The position numbers and the translations under genes are program-made. A stretch of 42,072 nt of DNA from an uncultured Clostridia bacterium (GTDB lineage: Bacteria; Bacillota; Clostridia; Christensenellales; CAG-917), in NCBI GenBank assembly GCA_947624885.1, contig CANQMD010000003.1, positions 1-42,072 on the forward strand. The letters are read 5' to 3'. The notes beneath the pieces are model-generated. The model made no database searches. It had not been told where the DNA came from and saw nothing but the letters and a program-made list of their open reading frames with translations. This document shows positions 38,301 to 39,493 of the stretch, piece after piece. Every line of letters starts with the position of its first letter. The first letter of the stretch is position 1.

Positions 38301-39073
38301 GTGAAGCGGCTGGAGGATCCGCCGAGGATGAAATTGACAAGCAAGTCCTCAACGGAGAGATTGATGAGGTCAAGATTGCCAAGCGCGGGGACGCTGTCTT
38401 TGAGGAGGGTTTTCAGCAGATCGCCGATGTTGTAGCCGAACAGCTTGTTGAAAACAAGATCGGTGATCCCCATGCTGTATATCGTGCTGGTGAGTTTTCC
38501 CGCGAAATATGCCGCGTCTATCTGATTTGTCCTCAGAATATGTACGCCGGAATCCTTTTTGATCCCGCGCAGATCCGCCACAAGCATATGGTCGTACAAA
38601 TACGTGCCAAGCAACAAAGTGCCCTCGCCGGAAGACGCTTTGGAGCAAAGCTGCGAATAACTCAACCCTTCTATATCGGTCTTGGCAAAACTCCTCAACT
38701 CAAGAATAAGTTCCGAATCCTTGATGTTTTCGGAGTTGAGGTCGATATCCGCGGCAAATCTCAGCACAAACGCGCTTTCGTACTCGTCTTTGCTGTAGCC
38801 CAGCAAAAAACTTGTGTCAAGTCGGACATACCTGGCGTTGTGACCCGCGTCCGCAGACGCAAACGCCGCGTCCTTGATGAGCGTCCAAGCCTGGCGCGAA
38901 CTGATAAGATTGTCTGCGTTTCCGCCCTCCGAACCGCTTGGGTCGCTCGGCAATACGGCAGGCGGAGTGTCGGGATCGGTTGTCCCGCCCGTAGTGTTGC
39001 ACGCGGCAAGCCCGGCCGTCATAACGAGGACCAAGATAAGAAGCAGTACAACCGCGACTATGTGTTTTCTCAT
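11393..39073 (-). CDS. Giant modular lipoprotein, about 9,226 residues
   Basis: One uninterrupted frame of 27.7 kb. The start at the ATG at 39073 is set by a GGAGG site; an in-frame TTG four codons earlier lies inside that site. Residues 1-24 are a lipoprotein signal peptide ending in LAAC, so Cys25 should be lipidated and the protein anchored outside the cytoplasmic membrane. A short Gly/Ser/Thr/Pro linker follows. Residues from about 45 to 6,700 form an array of about 14 diverged modules averaging 460 residues, each with a strand-turn-strand core of LGIYYxxGxLYIDL type, a following amphipathic helix, and mostly a DALVAAD-like linker. Residues from about 6,700 onward look like consecutive Ig-like beta-sandwiches. 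No sortase motif, S-layer homology domain, enzyme motif or C-terminal membrane helix is visible, and cysteines are very rare. I know no family covering it. The module core resembles LppX/LprG- or LolA-type lipid-binding sheets by pattern only. A consensus promoter and a palindrome precede it. Confidence 0.93.
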   Translation of the reverse strand: MRKHIVAVVLLLILVLVMTAGLAACNTTGGTTDPDTPPAVLPSDPSGSEGGNADNLISSRQAWTLIKDAAFASADAGHNARYVRLDTSFLLGYSKDEYESAFVLRFAADIDLNSENIKDSELILELRSFAKTDIEGLSYSQLCSKASSGEGTLLLGTYLYDHMLVADLRGIKKDSGVHILRTNQIDAAYFAGKLTSTIYSMGITDLVFNKLFGYNIGDLLKTLLKDSVPALGNLDLINLSVEDLLVNFILGGSSSRFTDDGNGHKSISIPCDLSMIVGIVFPLLQNLISEDIVGLVNRVVGLDLGKLSALSGVALYINAELNNDKLQSVGLDIDVNLNSNGLGEDFTSKYGEFQNDIGITLGMSRAEFTVRPTLNLEQMLKQRPENAEGADNFYDLVNLQNEYSIFTIEGSVDLSVDIKDKTVTAESAMQSFGPLLQNLLKTTINNEDLYRAIYPLLTKPINFSQGTIPLVLTLKVKLNTMDFTKTRIAVELLGGGERSLRLGAYYSGEKQTVYLDARGLLGDNNTRFSIPDINVNQLIRDGVDSLINMLMTAINGDAASAAELSSKYADGTMMKHHLGYSAEEEGTGTEGGTTEEGGSQEESSVDVIPLINQVLDHVELVKNGNIFNITDLKITLAEDLLNTLFGLFLTGDYADLNIPITKDPPPVLSYENKGVGHVKTLALSGLELNLLDEDMVTESPVAGLNFAINLKFGAIENEQEFSEKFSSIYSDESAWLPILKDGAFDMSMLHVSVATGLELNLEALRSKLAQLDITVDDLPMGDTYEGVLLKLLIELGNVAGGLTLDIGADLDLSGADLQSGNLPIADILAGSSLKLVISGKATDIKLAIFLQDGYVYIDSKNIKTLSIDKLKLNLADVLGAVAEGGSDANGAGNAEASVAADGDSTFDTNALLTLVAMAVQQIDIGQTSISIGILTDVLSQLTRKWPITFEYSEAEGGLRLDFVDGLNLSKTQLGLFVAVGNSVNMDLSLKGISAGLHSSTTRFLDDYLKGTDYTAESFTDVMDNPYLSLGLTLGIELESQEGSSTMSFGTKGTHWLDPSNNEYKLIAHNPVPKNYKGLLYYQDEEGEWHPEDYTETRLSFSDNVEISYELRLASSLDLAPLVSYLMGASDLQTSHNASELVLELIGSKTSPGQPKKDQLLLGIYYTGGSLYIDLQNFGINRMLVDIDLFGIIVGLIANNSSITVNAGATGESNALPAVDPAEGGESAAKNLLLLDLIATLSSDSFKVELMQGLVEAVFALTGVNVADLTAWLEIAWDRLEAEDVHEGKVLRFMGEIKNDANQKVTSAEIYAKDIAIKGGGSTLAPVNVVRNVEGEEGMEVVQTEVGEYVNNDALEWAPVELFNTAGDLVMPSVFAEIKGNITVGAIAGTEDWTLGKWIGAVTDAMNVTIGNNEKLDSFINQLMLQFNTPIEEGATIGLRIALELRFNPLASVDILQSAKFVAVDTDEGLDKYSELYILRSRYSAVNNPTTFEGDLYEEQTLAGGDTVYNLFTGDVQSYKGTLYQKQYGVKYLPVDVATAREHIQNGTETVYVKYYTEGGMSLTEATAKDGKYETGDYYVKTDNGYYKTKVTDLNAGSFEDVALYKTISPFDIDYMLSHADLAIEIFNTAVENIDDMTSDADREAATLLALRLVYQGDDAHGKAVSTLYVDFGQEFHIAVANLSLGDLLNQLLHPSTDTEGEQVEPAAYSADESTGEATGDAAGDTSIMGTISSVLAMLGQFASSLKVGLDGISANFASGMITAVLNMILGTNIAERDFIGLNEDESYFSFSWLYDLSLRLQIDPVYLGLDINDIGVELGSDGDVLPSYFDSSRYTSAENLNDISLKLSIGAELVLKEQEDGIRIQNFLDAFASKLKLDLGVDINDTFTYDFDIELGANLNLGDPNNTVIAVTLKANGQDLIGIYINGTTLYVDIGVLSADPFYIENTNICTLIIDEISKLLGIGGSGAEGSDALAAADDPDLQAAGEQMEVILNIAGGRIGLILVENVMLGLIDSFVKGDVDEKIQSLDLGINVEANLDFSPLALTIDLTSNYIDLSLDLSNIGISTSAGQSDVYNEVKQLVDEVASRKAYVQSDDGAYYRIKNADGTYSYVLKSEYDANPDKYTGSEKQEGTYAQTDYFEAHDDTRFINLDLSLYVDYSASATYLHIDDRTVLYTYKDSERYSYDQRQHRFVQDKNGSFVRDGFSFDDILELVLGIDDLKSVMTMMMPQIHLGVKNGEFEYGIDKEGFMLGELLNRLGLNLMLDDKMDDGFMLGIKAQLDLEALNLNVPWLSLTTDFFDNLTKLKFDLATIFQALELQLTLDFTWEDGENSKAKINLNFDNGRLYIDLSGVGGPKVEVELLDLLDRLGVNIAGGAADALPAAGEGEQTTEESAGGIFTLDHVLEALNLIVQSIALTAKTWPDNDNFNALAGIKVLFNANAFNLVISRLFSGLLKKEFTSTTNQTILDDENSGLFLNFSDDRFGMDKSLLGLRFVASLANSRNPEYDAIEGEKGDIPENYTIDIALGLGLNVNLLSTNQVDKLLDPDDAMEFISLDEYIENIVAMLNGFYDVTFKETTPLDDVLYVTFTEDENGGYVQTLQLYRPLKQDEIEKLDSSTKRYALSYVTFVNGVPYPVTNFTESADGEYIFDKAKGIYVSYALYDGDIEDIVHYSATIGTEALGKAGSVKAYQPISDYSDQIVSISLSGLAYFKSTDAADYNIGALVNHFDTLQDMIIMLSSQSAFFGGVGIRASINVDLAKLDLRGLLSGMKLKDFINSSSGIDEMEIALEFVQVDDLGNFARYSGNNQYKVLGGAYLSEGTLYFDATGLGSNSEQYSRIDNFIGYLKRIVQYGFGGLFGGEATPEAVTAEDAELDQEQVIRNAIIALAYSDKAFQITLSQALVSTVFAAFLPDLGNVDDVFDVMNVNLGLSYGEESYKEIDSLRTTNPDEWAKFQEGGEYEDLRYKKYEEPEFKEYDGGFDFFVVTRKDGSFGYYDKERTTVYTKTPASEEGGADQYDEGAYSDEGEYYILTSNGYEKIAFVAHGVEISPATSFYADVEGVAGGQVPLNLYSVALKLDDGDFTTASIFLNYDGGEGDEHHALATYAYIDGSYKKITKLYERLYGYVKDSTGNLYRTVDNYTSLNQFWFGLDITTGVLSAGIKVGAIDIGVGRTQSLLPEYIRDGMKHSFVVDNLEYGYTKAGYDEHRDEIDEDLTLPVNPFYDTIVTLSFSVELELGIDDGTIDFGTILSHLVGNLAGIQLDMPSTTMGYSSAHFRLDASLVLDMYDLNSSELKLELVQVAETGYDVKWAGIYFVNSTVYIDMKDVLNLPKMSISDINLGEMLEKLINKLNKPSTDPMFVAGGEGGGSSDALVAAQTSDGTSGSGGGAVDLDNKNLGLAIFFRKDLLTITIGDMLFDAIINLLPDSLTQDLGFTVRELFYEEINGSLQVQLNTEDGIDLEVSAGIALDGSRYYGTATSPDDQYVQQDGLWTHLYDTDEKIATLPADLQAVINDVSNPATDNKYYVFRPNTEGGGYYIQPEGSNYFRAIKPDELAANYSGTRYDKWLVSFTHGSGLHLDKVIDNGVGDGSEVLQDRTSADEEARHLKAGEIVYKLTPAAKVNQSYVGDGGVYDMKLDLKLGVRDLEVDFTNYRDYTLSGDDLSDYTDFGDLDHITLDEVIDLTTNFRSGADNAIDLTEVLQYFLPTIGGEKLVQILAESDNGSDVGRELRIKVSAELQTMAMLNYLRTQYFKDSSNKEEDMDFNDVLEMFKNLLNGSGEDSSLIDLLDDLSSFVNLRLTLETKGGDEEDFHDLVGLYMATGSYAKLDPEDTDENSENYVKPEDRYDHYYKAQFGSYYYDDTIHKYLTITEEMEDTVLPEERYTYDSSYFYQNDNGNYKRNMGGLYLDLSYFNVPGIYVNSAMVRDLFAEIMGGDDGKSSEALASVDSFYSADDETPVEPLFPLLKDDSITSYVRAFVQSAQITSKYVQILVRPDFINQLLLILMGEEEAIQFPQDGFLNSSSLTLFADTTLTTYINVDEALQTAKERYDTADDGTKATITAGVKNWLATSSYRFNVTEYKGDGASKLGTYYKDTKRGNAFVLKTTLSQYDRQVLDAKVESGEEAYYDVSAADAYIKLKSTGEYVKFATATRAQLSRAELDEGFGAIGVSTPKLYVENSEYTEGSAEIAQYIPAENLYCVDLLDDQRDPLLQLEIYLWNHSITLGLNMPTFGAVPFRDVKWTDLQEAEDLKDLVGEVPKSRWYKEVERTYFTSEDKATDGTYRWVEDYYVEGAFSEDKYFAAADASNAGPRYYEYHNEYIMIDRDTLYVYDAGEYKKAVDANEGKFPDYLADIENDVKDYYVNVGTTYARMQRAYIYRLNHYTTKSKEVIPGDEVDLYDPNSGDELAGQFYVHTWQPSSIGAPDLSGTKYDYVHVDQLVYLSFALRGSLYLNAGRVYSEYKIFEEAYRKFHPEIADGEIPASAYQDIAYEKYHGDYRQVTDPAKIEQLRQNGLLYIWMNSSVGDDYAINEAFGEVLSGLLGSLEGRFEVDEDETIEIFFEIRLNLGFDISIVPLSLNVRDLDVAIDIWGEQNDLKPANIYQSEQDAAGEGKDWVPEYSDEENRTSYDKLLDGSLTHLIGIYYSNDKDTGEAGLYIDLEWLLGEKAKIYVDVSEYPLESLINGYIGDLLKDNASAGADALVASDKASATDESGSTTSGLAINIFTNALSLNVTSGLLKLLLAELMPDSTIADILPNLQIYVKANLNPYDLTIGALLYNEAGTKPLLDLGLKLEGINGEEGNSEINFGTESAVLREQTGVNDIFYYASFYADDEGTWAKNYNKKDYVQLYRDAQDHEFYENASGGYVLGDNNIIRPADPTTDADKTHYAPYTGPTQRYSRAGDRMAMILEDSGDLDGMPAQEARRYAYGSVHQPHYTGRLYTMTNGMYVELGAALGMQSSDYRTICNSTKFTEFTGILYKQATNGNYVAVNKSDLAGYTGEDRTQYVKKSDLAAYVAGDGAKDANIAQLNALLGKTAITVDGEEYIAVDVDNDGFTSMTEADYIVPSVHVYKLVSDFNNYTKAMGLDLRTLTQKDDESEFDVYGLFGDLQYLEIGANLNIQVELEDVINWAYQIGRFVGEDIAQQILFLATSLGDARDDDYDENGHFKSTIGFDIELKAHLNMQSLLGYLSGKAGDTLVSALSGATVYLKITYATNFHGEYKPSVYGLLQITKNDKGEDVIRFLGDFSEYGKVVGLGDFFSYAQLELPLSLLFGNTTKAASDALVSADGQSAAADDDIDTGILPADIFGIINVILGRLKVANDYVLIGMNENLLGDLIAMLVGGENEVIDDVVQFLPKLQVNRGGESSGITLNVYGEHPTLDLDFGFMVGQQYFLSVAEYNRLYGANGTYSHGSVKGEDLPAQGTNYYHYDAETGEYTFCGNGDCSSEHYVLVMSDEYALIQYAYPEWAGDAYELTSDYLTDGEAAFTLQEGGKYLKLGDFYIGVHLNGLYARMNEENISLPEGFMYQRAAMGTTISEEKQATVVGSKFFKAEENDNIDEDGAYLVDKDGNPVLDKDSKPVLDPYVDLDNINITLATTLNLSVYSASKSGENVVDLSEMLDMIVGLLLPNVADEIAGSQLELRITNELGRNDGSWLTLDIRAHFDMDRANSEFALDAYIALQRHRTEDGTPETILGIALNGDDLCLDLSGLLGSTAKLSLGGVGLSNFVGGLIDGLLGRIDGADDAGDGAAVANYEDVAVLQSLRRQFAYLIIAVNPQKLLLQLNAQIINAVYKKIMQIRGKDYTRDLLPNDIGDLLVKADASDADKGTVFSLNLMLGNGMYLCLDMDPVDVTKQFHQGDIFKDHAATSTSDNKERKWKVDLSTGYKKIGELNLGDLIGNVTDGGSVDATAILAGLKDLPTIGLQLGAELAISSAGITSDKPEYNDTFLGWVRNLLGTLLDGTELLGSYEKISAADCMTYDRKIYTKDDDGTYSVFYDPANGGIKTESTFKSNEEYYKFVLADININLPEGQLSLMIDVDLNLDLLNLVLYGLGGILHSDMVISISAGAPLNKQIAKVYYLGSSGLDSDGQLALQDASHTIYSDAIYLDLSNLGLGKIKFQGLAGLLGASYYRGTQSADGTAAATDLASARDSAASNSALGGAVSQGLYLGVDIENGRLGLNFDRAIIELLLGASLPFELPDIQNVSIGLNTDKEGIASIAINAVLDSKDTALAINVNKFETGFGQPVVNPSDLINEVRVGYAGLTMSNTAGMMSLIQNVIDSLAPDLYIMAQNKVWNGTVGNNAEERVRPQYEATKTILTGSKIDNSSGDGTKGQKGYMLKLGLEAFRSYSGKSDEEGGWFGSGSSNPTLPVYFGGNNLWLGRIDNVIAIGGSEAGWLESILNGALFPLDVGGMIGGGGKLLNFVSGDDGDNDSYSYPTAEDTINGWTENEDGTRSYSYPLQLKDLVDSVELDLFTAHGYTPYYTGLSNSPKDDGKIAIKVKLNKDAYNELILMVNVLLLNMINNTLLTKTPASSGVSTSFFADLSRFDGGAAPKMGEYEMTFTSHAHGNATVKDTDKNFLTYLFDELDWSLNHGESTEYRVALVDMLARNLPASFVKMFMYDMSFQFLFTFKPWGSLGILSSSLGNLSRVIANLLPLPFASGSILPSLNIYIDLAPDCGEYGLTSAYTMHSGIQAIEIMVNGEVTGGKGARKFNQASNTTVAKHNKRTESDDLTSGKTVTATGENIAADAWDFFMLSISPYGNHESSEKDPILTFDEAAKAEALPGSANVSSLVRNGIYISDPFTRKIDTQNTGGNLSGAGDLYLTDAVLSDPQYFPQMVDVTFAVDGDYHSYYSGSTAAPGTYIVWDASTIDWAAAENGTKRLAGYVYGYALNIVMYAIPVYITSDRALPDDGTEFRSVKAYEKVGSTWKANNITIDINQKTTETGGYRATLPDLVQLTFNSGSASKPNNPKNVTVGTVQYDSDGNVMKAVRRTSGSSTSYESMPAGEGKNEFGGTRKLYNAWTALLATKANGEFETVNENGVTVYVIAYDKCPTAKMFPAGILTWDVQDFTYEWEADAVTVGYTYQIGLGQPVSHRMSIPVLDRTVTKLESMSSDSNQLGGSSTILSAPAGWSYNANTRTITIDPIKLDGDSSDILATFEKFTKVSGKLGKGAYSDFMLRWDLSALRSALTGIGTDLYKGLNVKVNAYIGGNEFKPVTVSQSNRLGTSTTRYGFVGKGSTSSAYANSGYTAQAFELNVVITSYNISKVETAVNFNPYDVKQINVGGKNIYGIDGTQLFAEGAQIRFTTVDNDRNEQTKTFNYDNDLLKITGPYFYNSATRRYVDAYTASNPLKQDDITYEGYSASATRPLYARFVFGNGFCGEQTFYVKINVQSLSAGSPTALEVLHEDTLLPNWYAGDYYKSVDVSLATGSGTATRTLFPLWETAKYYTDSACTRLKADQNIYGGGTIYVTVQAVKRLNDQADGAPLSRKYLGKDGSGKDVYEAQTVKLSLYVEKQEIKEIAYFYNEEYGDIYAKGPSGLTDGTLAGLLGDINNYTGTVYAQSHILSKDDEQVAYGVDPVAYANHPEYYFGAGVKPDGSIDYASVAYGTRVKVSVQSTFTGTKYAQSGDDYRPSNSGTYRKDKDGNYIPLDQEYIAYITEWLQPLGTVGIGGKEAELSAKIGDQIVNVKVRVPSYKPIGSEQPKVDPDSGIAVKTETESGAMIGFVGGEGEQQLRLTYDVIKPWVLPTSVDIYGEQSAEGKAIQNVSITWDNPSAPNSDEQPTIDEDGTPYVTRTYHIFDGALTSDTYTARIDLIGYGQTGECTIELNDKPDSVTMLLPFEYPTTAKVTLQVSGEMIPYDNIPVQWYSIAMPTAEEIIAGSFTRDFYVLIKNGDQLLNGSATFAIDNKVSFGDGFEGNFGSGVTYTLSSDKLYGGLPTTQTWTVGGKSKSVTLNLDFNVDYDNNGGEFDNVALTVTNTEDDRVSATFTVKVIVEGNSISGVKVGEDVRDSFTIDPFAALSFEGGNMFASGDNVTVKLANGSEANVKVVYDFTAFRSDIADANQFYQNISAFFGRTYGLPITYVYPGGNGQITESGFVTVTVGDGTIYSIDDYAYRTIVVDTLTTKDTSGFEVKLAVYPVYLAAESRTVNAYFDWSKVDDLIKAGRNDRDLMVAANVAVPAADGGYVLFEDIVGKHGIAQDTPAFARRYLKYFVTAAAYEQYAKAQNKDWTWDSDEAPVTRYHMAVQYVNIPVTVLDRAISLAELEFGDATHIYTDATGYSSTKMIYVGEGGVYIEVEMSRAGMPTSITFYNKLAYSVDNLPTSVKLNFADGSSAYYNVSFENAPQNRAVDESSSTLRQNGRMIVWSGTANESDEVISQNVEFVVRASALSAYNSDLAYNDMSYGSYRYDFDPYADYADSPYSKLSDPQEVNYYVDGQFISAERWWNEGRTKSDSGFTYISTWLKRHAIYKVYTGTDGEFAEGKTDNMKFYTVTESGRTYRLYEGEVTYEPSKGSYTTTDGRTLYIFIYIAKQTLSATWDVKTLDYAYVGGTVNVGGTVTAADAADDAISATFSAPINIKSGRLDSESPYTITADDSDMWNDNANAFVVNLLAQKDGKYIDWFERLDGTYKGFRYSQPSEGTFVRDSAGTYGHRKGDFGQYYALSSDEKGYTGDRYKLDPQTGEYVVDAYGTFKLDSGTYVELSESELGTYTGARFKLVSGNYEYDPKGDYGLRNGEYYELSYSEIGAYKYLPGEISIKTVGSAETRKVKVTWDLSGVTVSANGGAYVARAIINDEGEYNYAEQLEALSSEDVQVSHDLGTVTIRFRMIILDSMPKLATNSSIKDEKGYFNPTVAMGTALTTAIDPYNYTRPDLSTMGELILNVRKGDILEDGTQSEDLEEIKVKPSDAGENGTVYYTYGKFRPSYMGGLVYVTANIVINNFVITYDIPFLVMRKLASYISTSSGTHDGYNFNSVVPDPSFKGTAYNAEVEYNVNSAVFGHVGGSSSRQINPYTTTDLALPTAYNVTFKEYYPTYNKDTGEVTFPGSPSETTGKTFRHTTVTMPSYTWTINSDGITSAELKGGHATIQLGAQQRLVVTLAIRSKIDVTATDLNGLNHSGATLPAYITISSASSVKVRVAWVGTATVGGVSFPVTFAGTSDNIEVPGYKGRKVKYELLPMVTIVDQNGNVVVTKEATSADAMNGVIKAGQIIPQYQIKGTVKESFEV
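11396..18950 (-). other. C-terminal Ig-like domain chain of the giant protein
   Basis: The last 2,500 or so residues are rich in beta-strand-like alternation, Thr, Gly, Asp and aromatic residues. A motif of the form V-x-W-D-[LVA]-[SQK] recurs, for example near 18,480, 17,880, 17,530, 15,760, 13,450 and 12,750, with degenerate copies (YFDW, VYDF) near 14,610 and 14,930. It is followed by a strand with G-x-Y or G-T-V and often by an IPVxxxDR-like linker. This is the pattern of bacterial Ig-like (Big-type) repeats, inferred from pattern only. Units appear to be 150-250 residues. Such chains usually act as surface stalks or adhesins. Confidence 0.55.
12811..13155 (-). repeat. Tandem Tyr/Gly-rich beta-hairpin repeats
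   Basis: About three tandem units of 36-40 residues near the C-terminus of the giant protein. Each reads roughly YGxxxGxYYxLSxSExGxYTGxRYKLxxxxGxYxxD. Serine-glutamate turns (LSESELG, LSYSEIG, LSSDEKG) and YTG-R-[YF]-K-L blocks recur in the same order. The unit is a local expansion of a hairpin motif that occurs singly elsewhere in the protein. Confidence 0.75.
22337..22384 (-). repeat. 24-bp tandem duplication inside the giant gene
   Basis: Two adjacent 24-base units (22337-22360 and 22361-22384) differ at only two or three bases and encode PVLDKD-containing octapeptides in succession. This is one of the few places in the gene with recent-looking tandem repetition, and it lies in an Asp-rich loop. 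Confidence 0.8.
23906..23941 (-). other. EF-hand-like calcium-binding loop in the giant protein
   Basis: Twelve codons read DVDNDGFTSMTE. This fits the canonical EF-hand loop: Asp at positions 1, 3 and 5, Gly at 6, Glu at 12. It is a single loop without an obvious paired hand. Outside cells such single loops occur in dockerin-like and surface proteins, where they stabilise folds by binding calcium. Binding itself is inference. Confidence 0.5.
33272..33325 (-). other. Patch of 18 A/T-ending codons in the giant gene
   Basis: Eighteen consecutive codons end in A or T, including TTA, ATA and ACA, in a gene that otherwise uses G/C-ending codons almost throughout. The patch encodes exactly the strand-turn-strand core of the fifth or sixth module, with YINGTTLYVDI in it. 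The reading frame and the motif are intact, so it is not a frameshift. It marks a stretch with a different mutational or recombinational history. Confidence 0.8.
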
Positions 39074-39122
39074 AATTCCCTCCAAATCTACATACGCGCA
39101 TAGCGTGTGTGCAGATTATTAT

Positions 39123-39140
39123 ACGTTACAATTATAACGT
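39123..39140. promoter_or_regulatory. Near-perfect 18-bp palindrome over the giant gene -10 box
   Basis: ACGTTACAATTATAACGT is self-complementary except for one pair of positions (16 of 18 bases). It contains the whole -10 box of the giant lipoprotein gene, so a dimeric repressor bound here would block transcription. The regulator is unknown; no regulator gene is adjacent. Confidence 0.55.
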
Positions 39141-39159
39141 GCGAAACCTCTTTTGTCAA
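39131..39159 (-). promoter_or_regulatory. Consensus sigma-A promoter of the giant gene
   Basis: On the minus strand a perfect TTGACA (39154-39159) and perfect TATAAT (39131-39136) are 17 bases apart. Transcription would start near 39124, about 50 bases before the ATG, leaving room for a GGAGG site. Such a strong promoter suggests that this costly protein is made in quantity when not repressed. Confidence 0.9.
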
Positions 39160-39458
39160 TACCCACATATCTGCGCGACGGTTGCTTAAAACGCCCTACA
39201 GGTTGTATCGCTCATGCCGAAGCACCACATTTTATTGTATTTTTTGCCGCGATCGCCCTTTTGAAGGCAAAATTTTCCTTAAAAATTTTTTCGGCATTTT
39301 TAATTGTGCCCGAAAAAAATTCTCTCCGCAAATTCAAAATTTTCAATCGTTTAGAATATCCGTTTTTGGCAAAATTTGTAAATCTGCGACGGTATTTTCA
39401 AATCCCGCGAGTCGTTTTGCCGCCCGCATGCGCCGCCCGCGTCGCTTCGCGCCTTTGA
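39160..39458. other. Gene-free divergent intergenic region
   Basis: About 300 bases between the giant gene promoter and the acyltransferase promoter hold no convincing gene. They are AT-rich in the first two thirds. A hairpin-like pair of arms (TTTTTTCGG at 39286-39294 with its complement at 39310-39318) is visible and could be a weak bidirectional terminator or chance. The open frame that crosses this region has no protein-like composition. Confidence 0.6.
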
Positions 39459-39487
39459 TTGACATCGCTCGGCGCGGGTGCTATACT
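39459..39487 (+). promoter_or_regulatory. Promoter giving a leaderless message for the acyltransferase
   Basis: TTGACA (39459-39464), 17 bases, TATACT (39482-39487). The first base of the ATG at 39494 is seven bases after the -10 box, exactly the expected transcription start. There is no ribosome binding site, so a leaderless mRNA is inferred. Confidence 0.75.
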
Positions 39488-39493
39488 GTGCCC

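Larger units (their letters stand above)
19700..38650 (-). repeat. Array of about 14 LYIDL-core modules in the giant protein
   Basis: The conserved core of each module is a strand, a two- or three-residue turn, and a strand ending in [YL]-[IVL]-[DY]-[LIFM], then a helix of the form IxxIDLxxLLxxLI. Cores are recognisable near 38,600, 37,550, 36,520, 35,570, 34,070, 33,295, 32,040, 30,615, 29,120, 27,360, 25,120, 23,380, 21,980 and 20,760. The mean spacing is about 1,370 bases, or 457 residues, with real length variation caused by insertions rich in Tyr and Gly. Sequence identity between modules is low at DNA level, so the array is old rather than freshly amplified. The module resembles no family I can name with confidence. 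Confidence 0.7.

Noticed and set aside
11393-39073. Splitting the giant frame into several genes
   Set aside because: No stop codon, frameshift, internal ribosome binding site with signal peptide, or terminator interrupts it, and the module and linker pattern continues across the whole N-terminal part.
39107-39493. N-terminal extension of the acyltransferase to 39107
   Set aside because: The extension covers the promoter region and a gene-free AT-rich stretch, and its translation does not fit the family; the family signature starts soon after the ATG at 39494.
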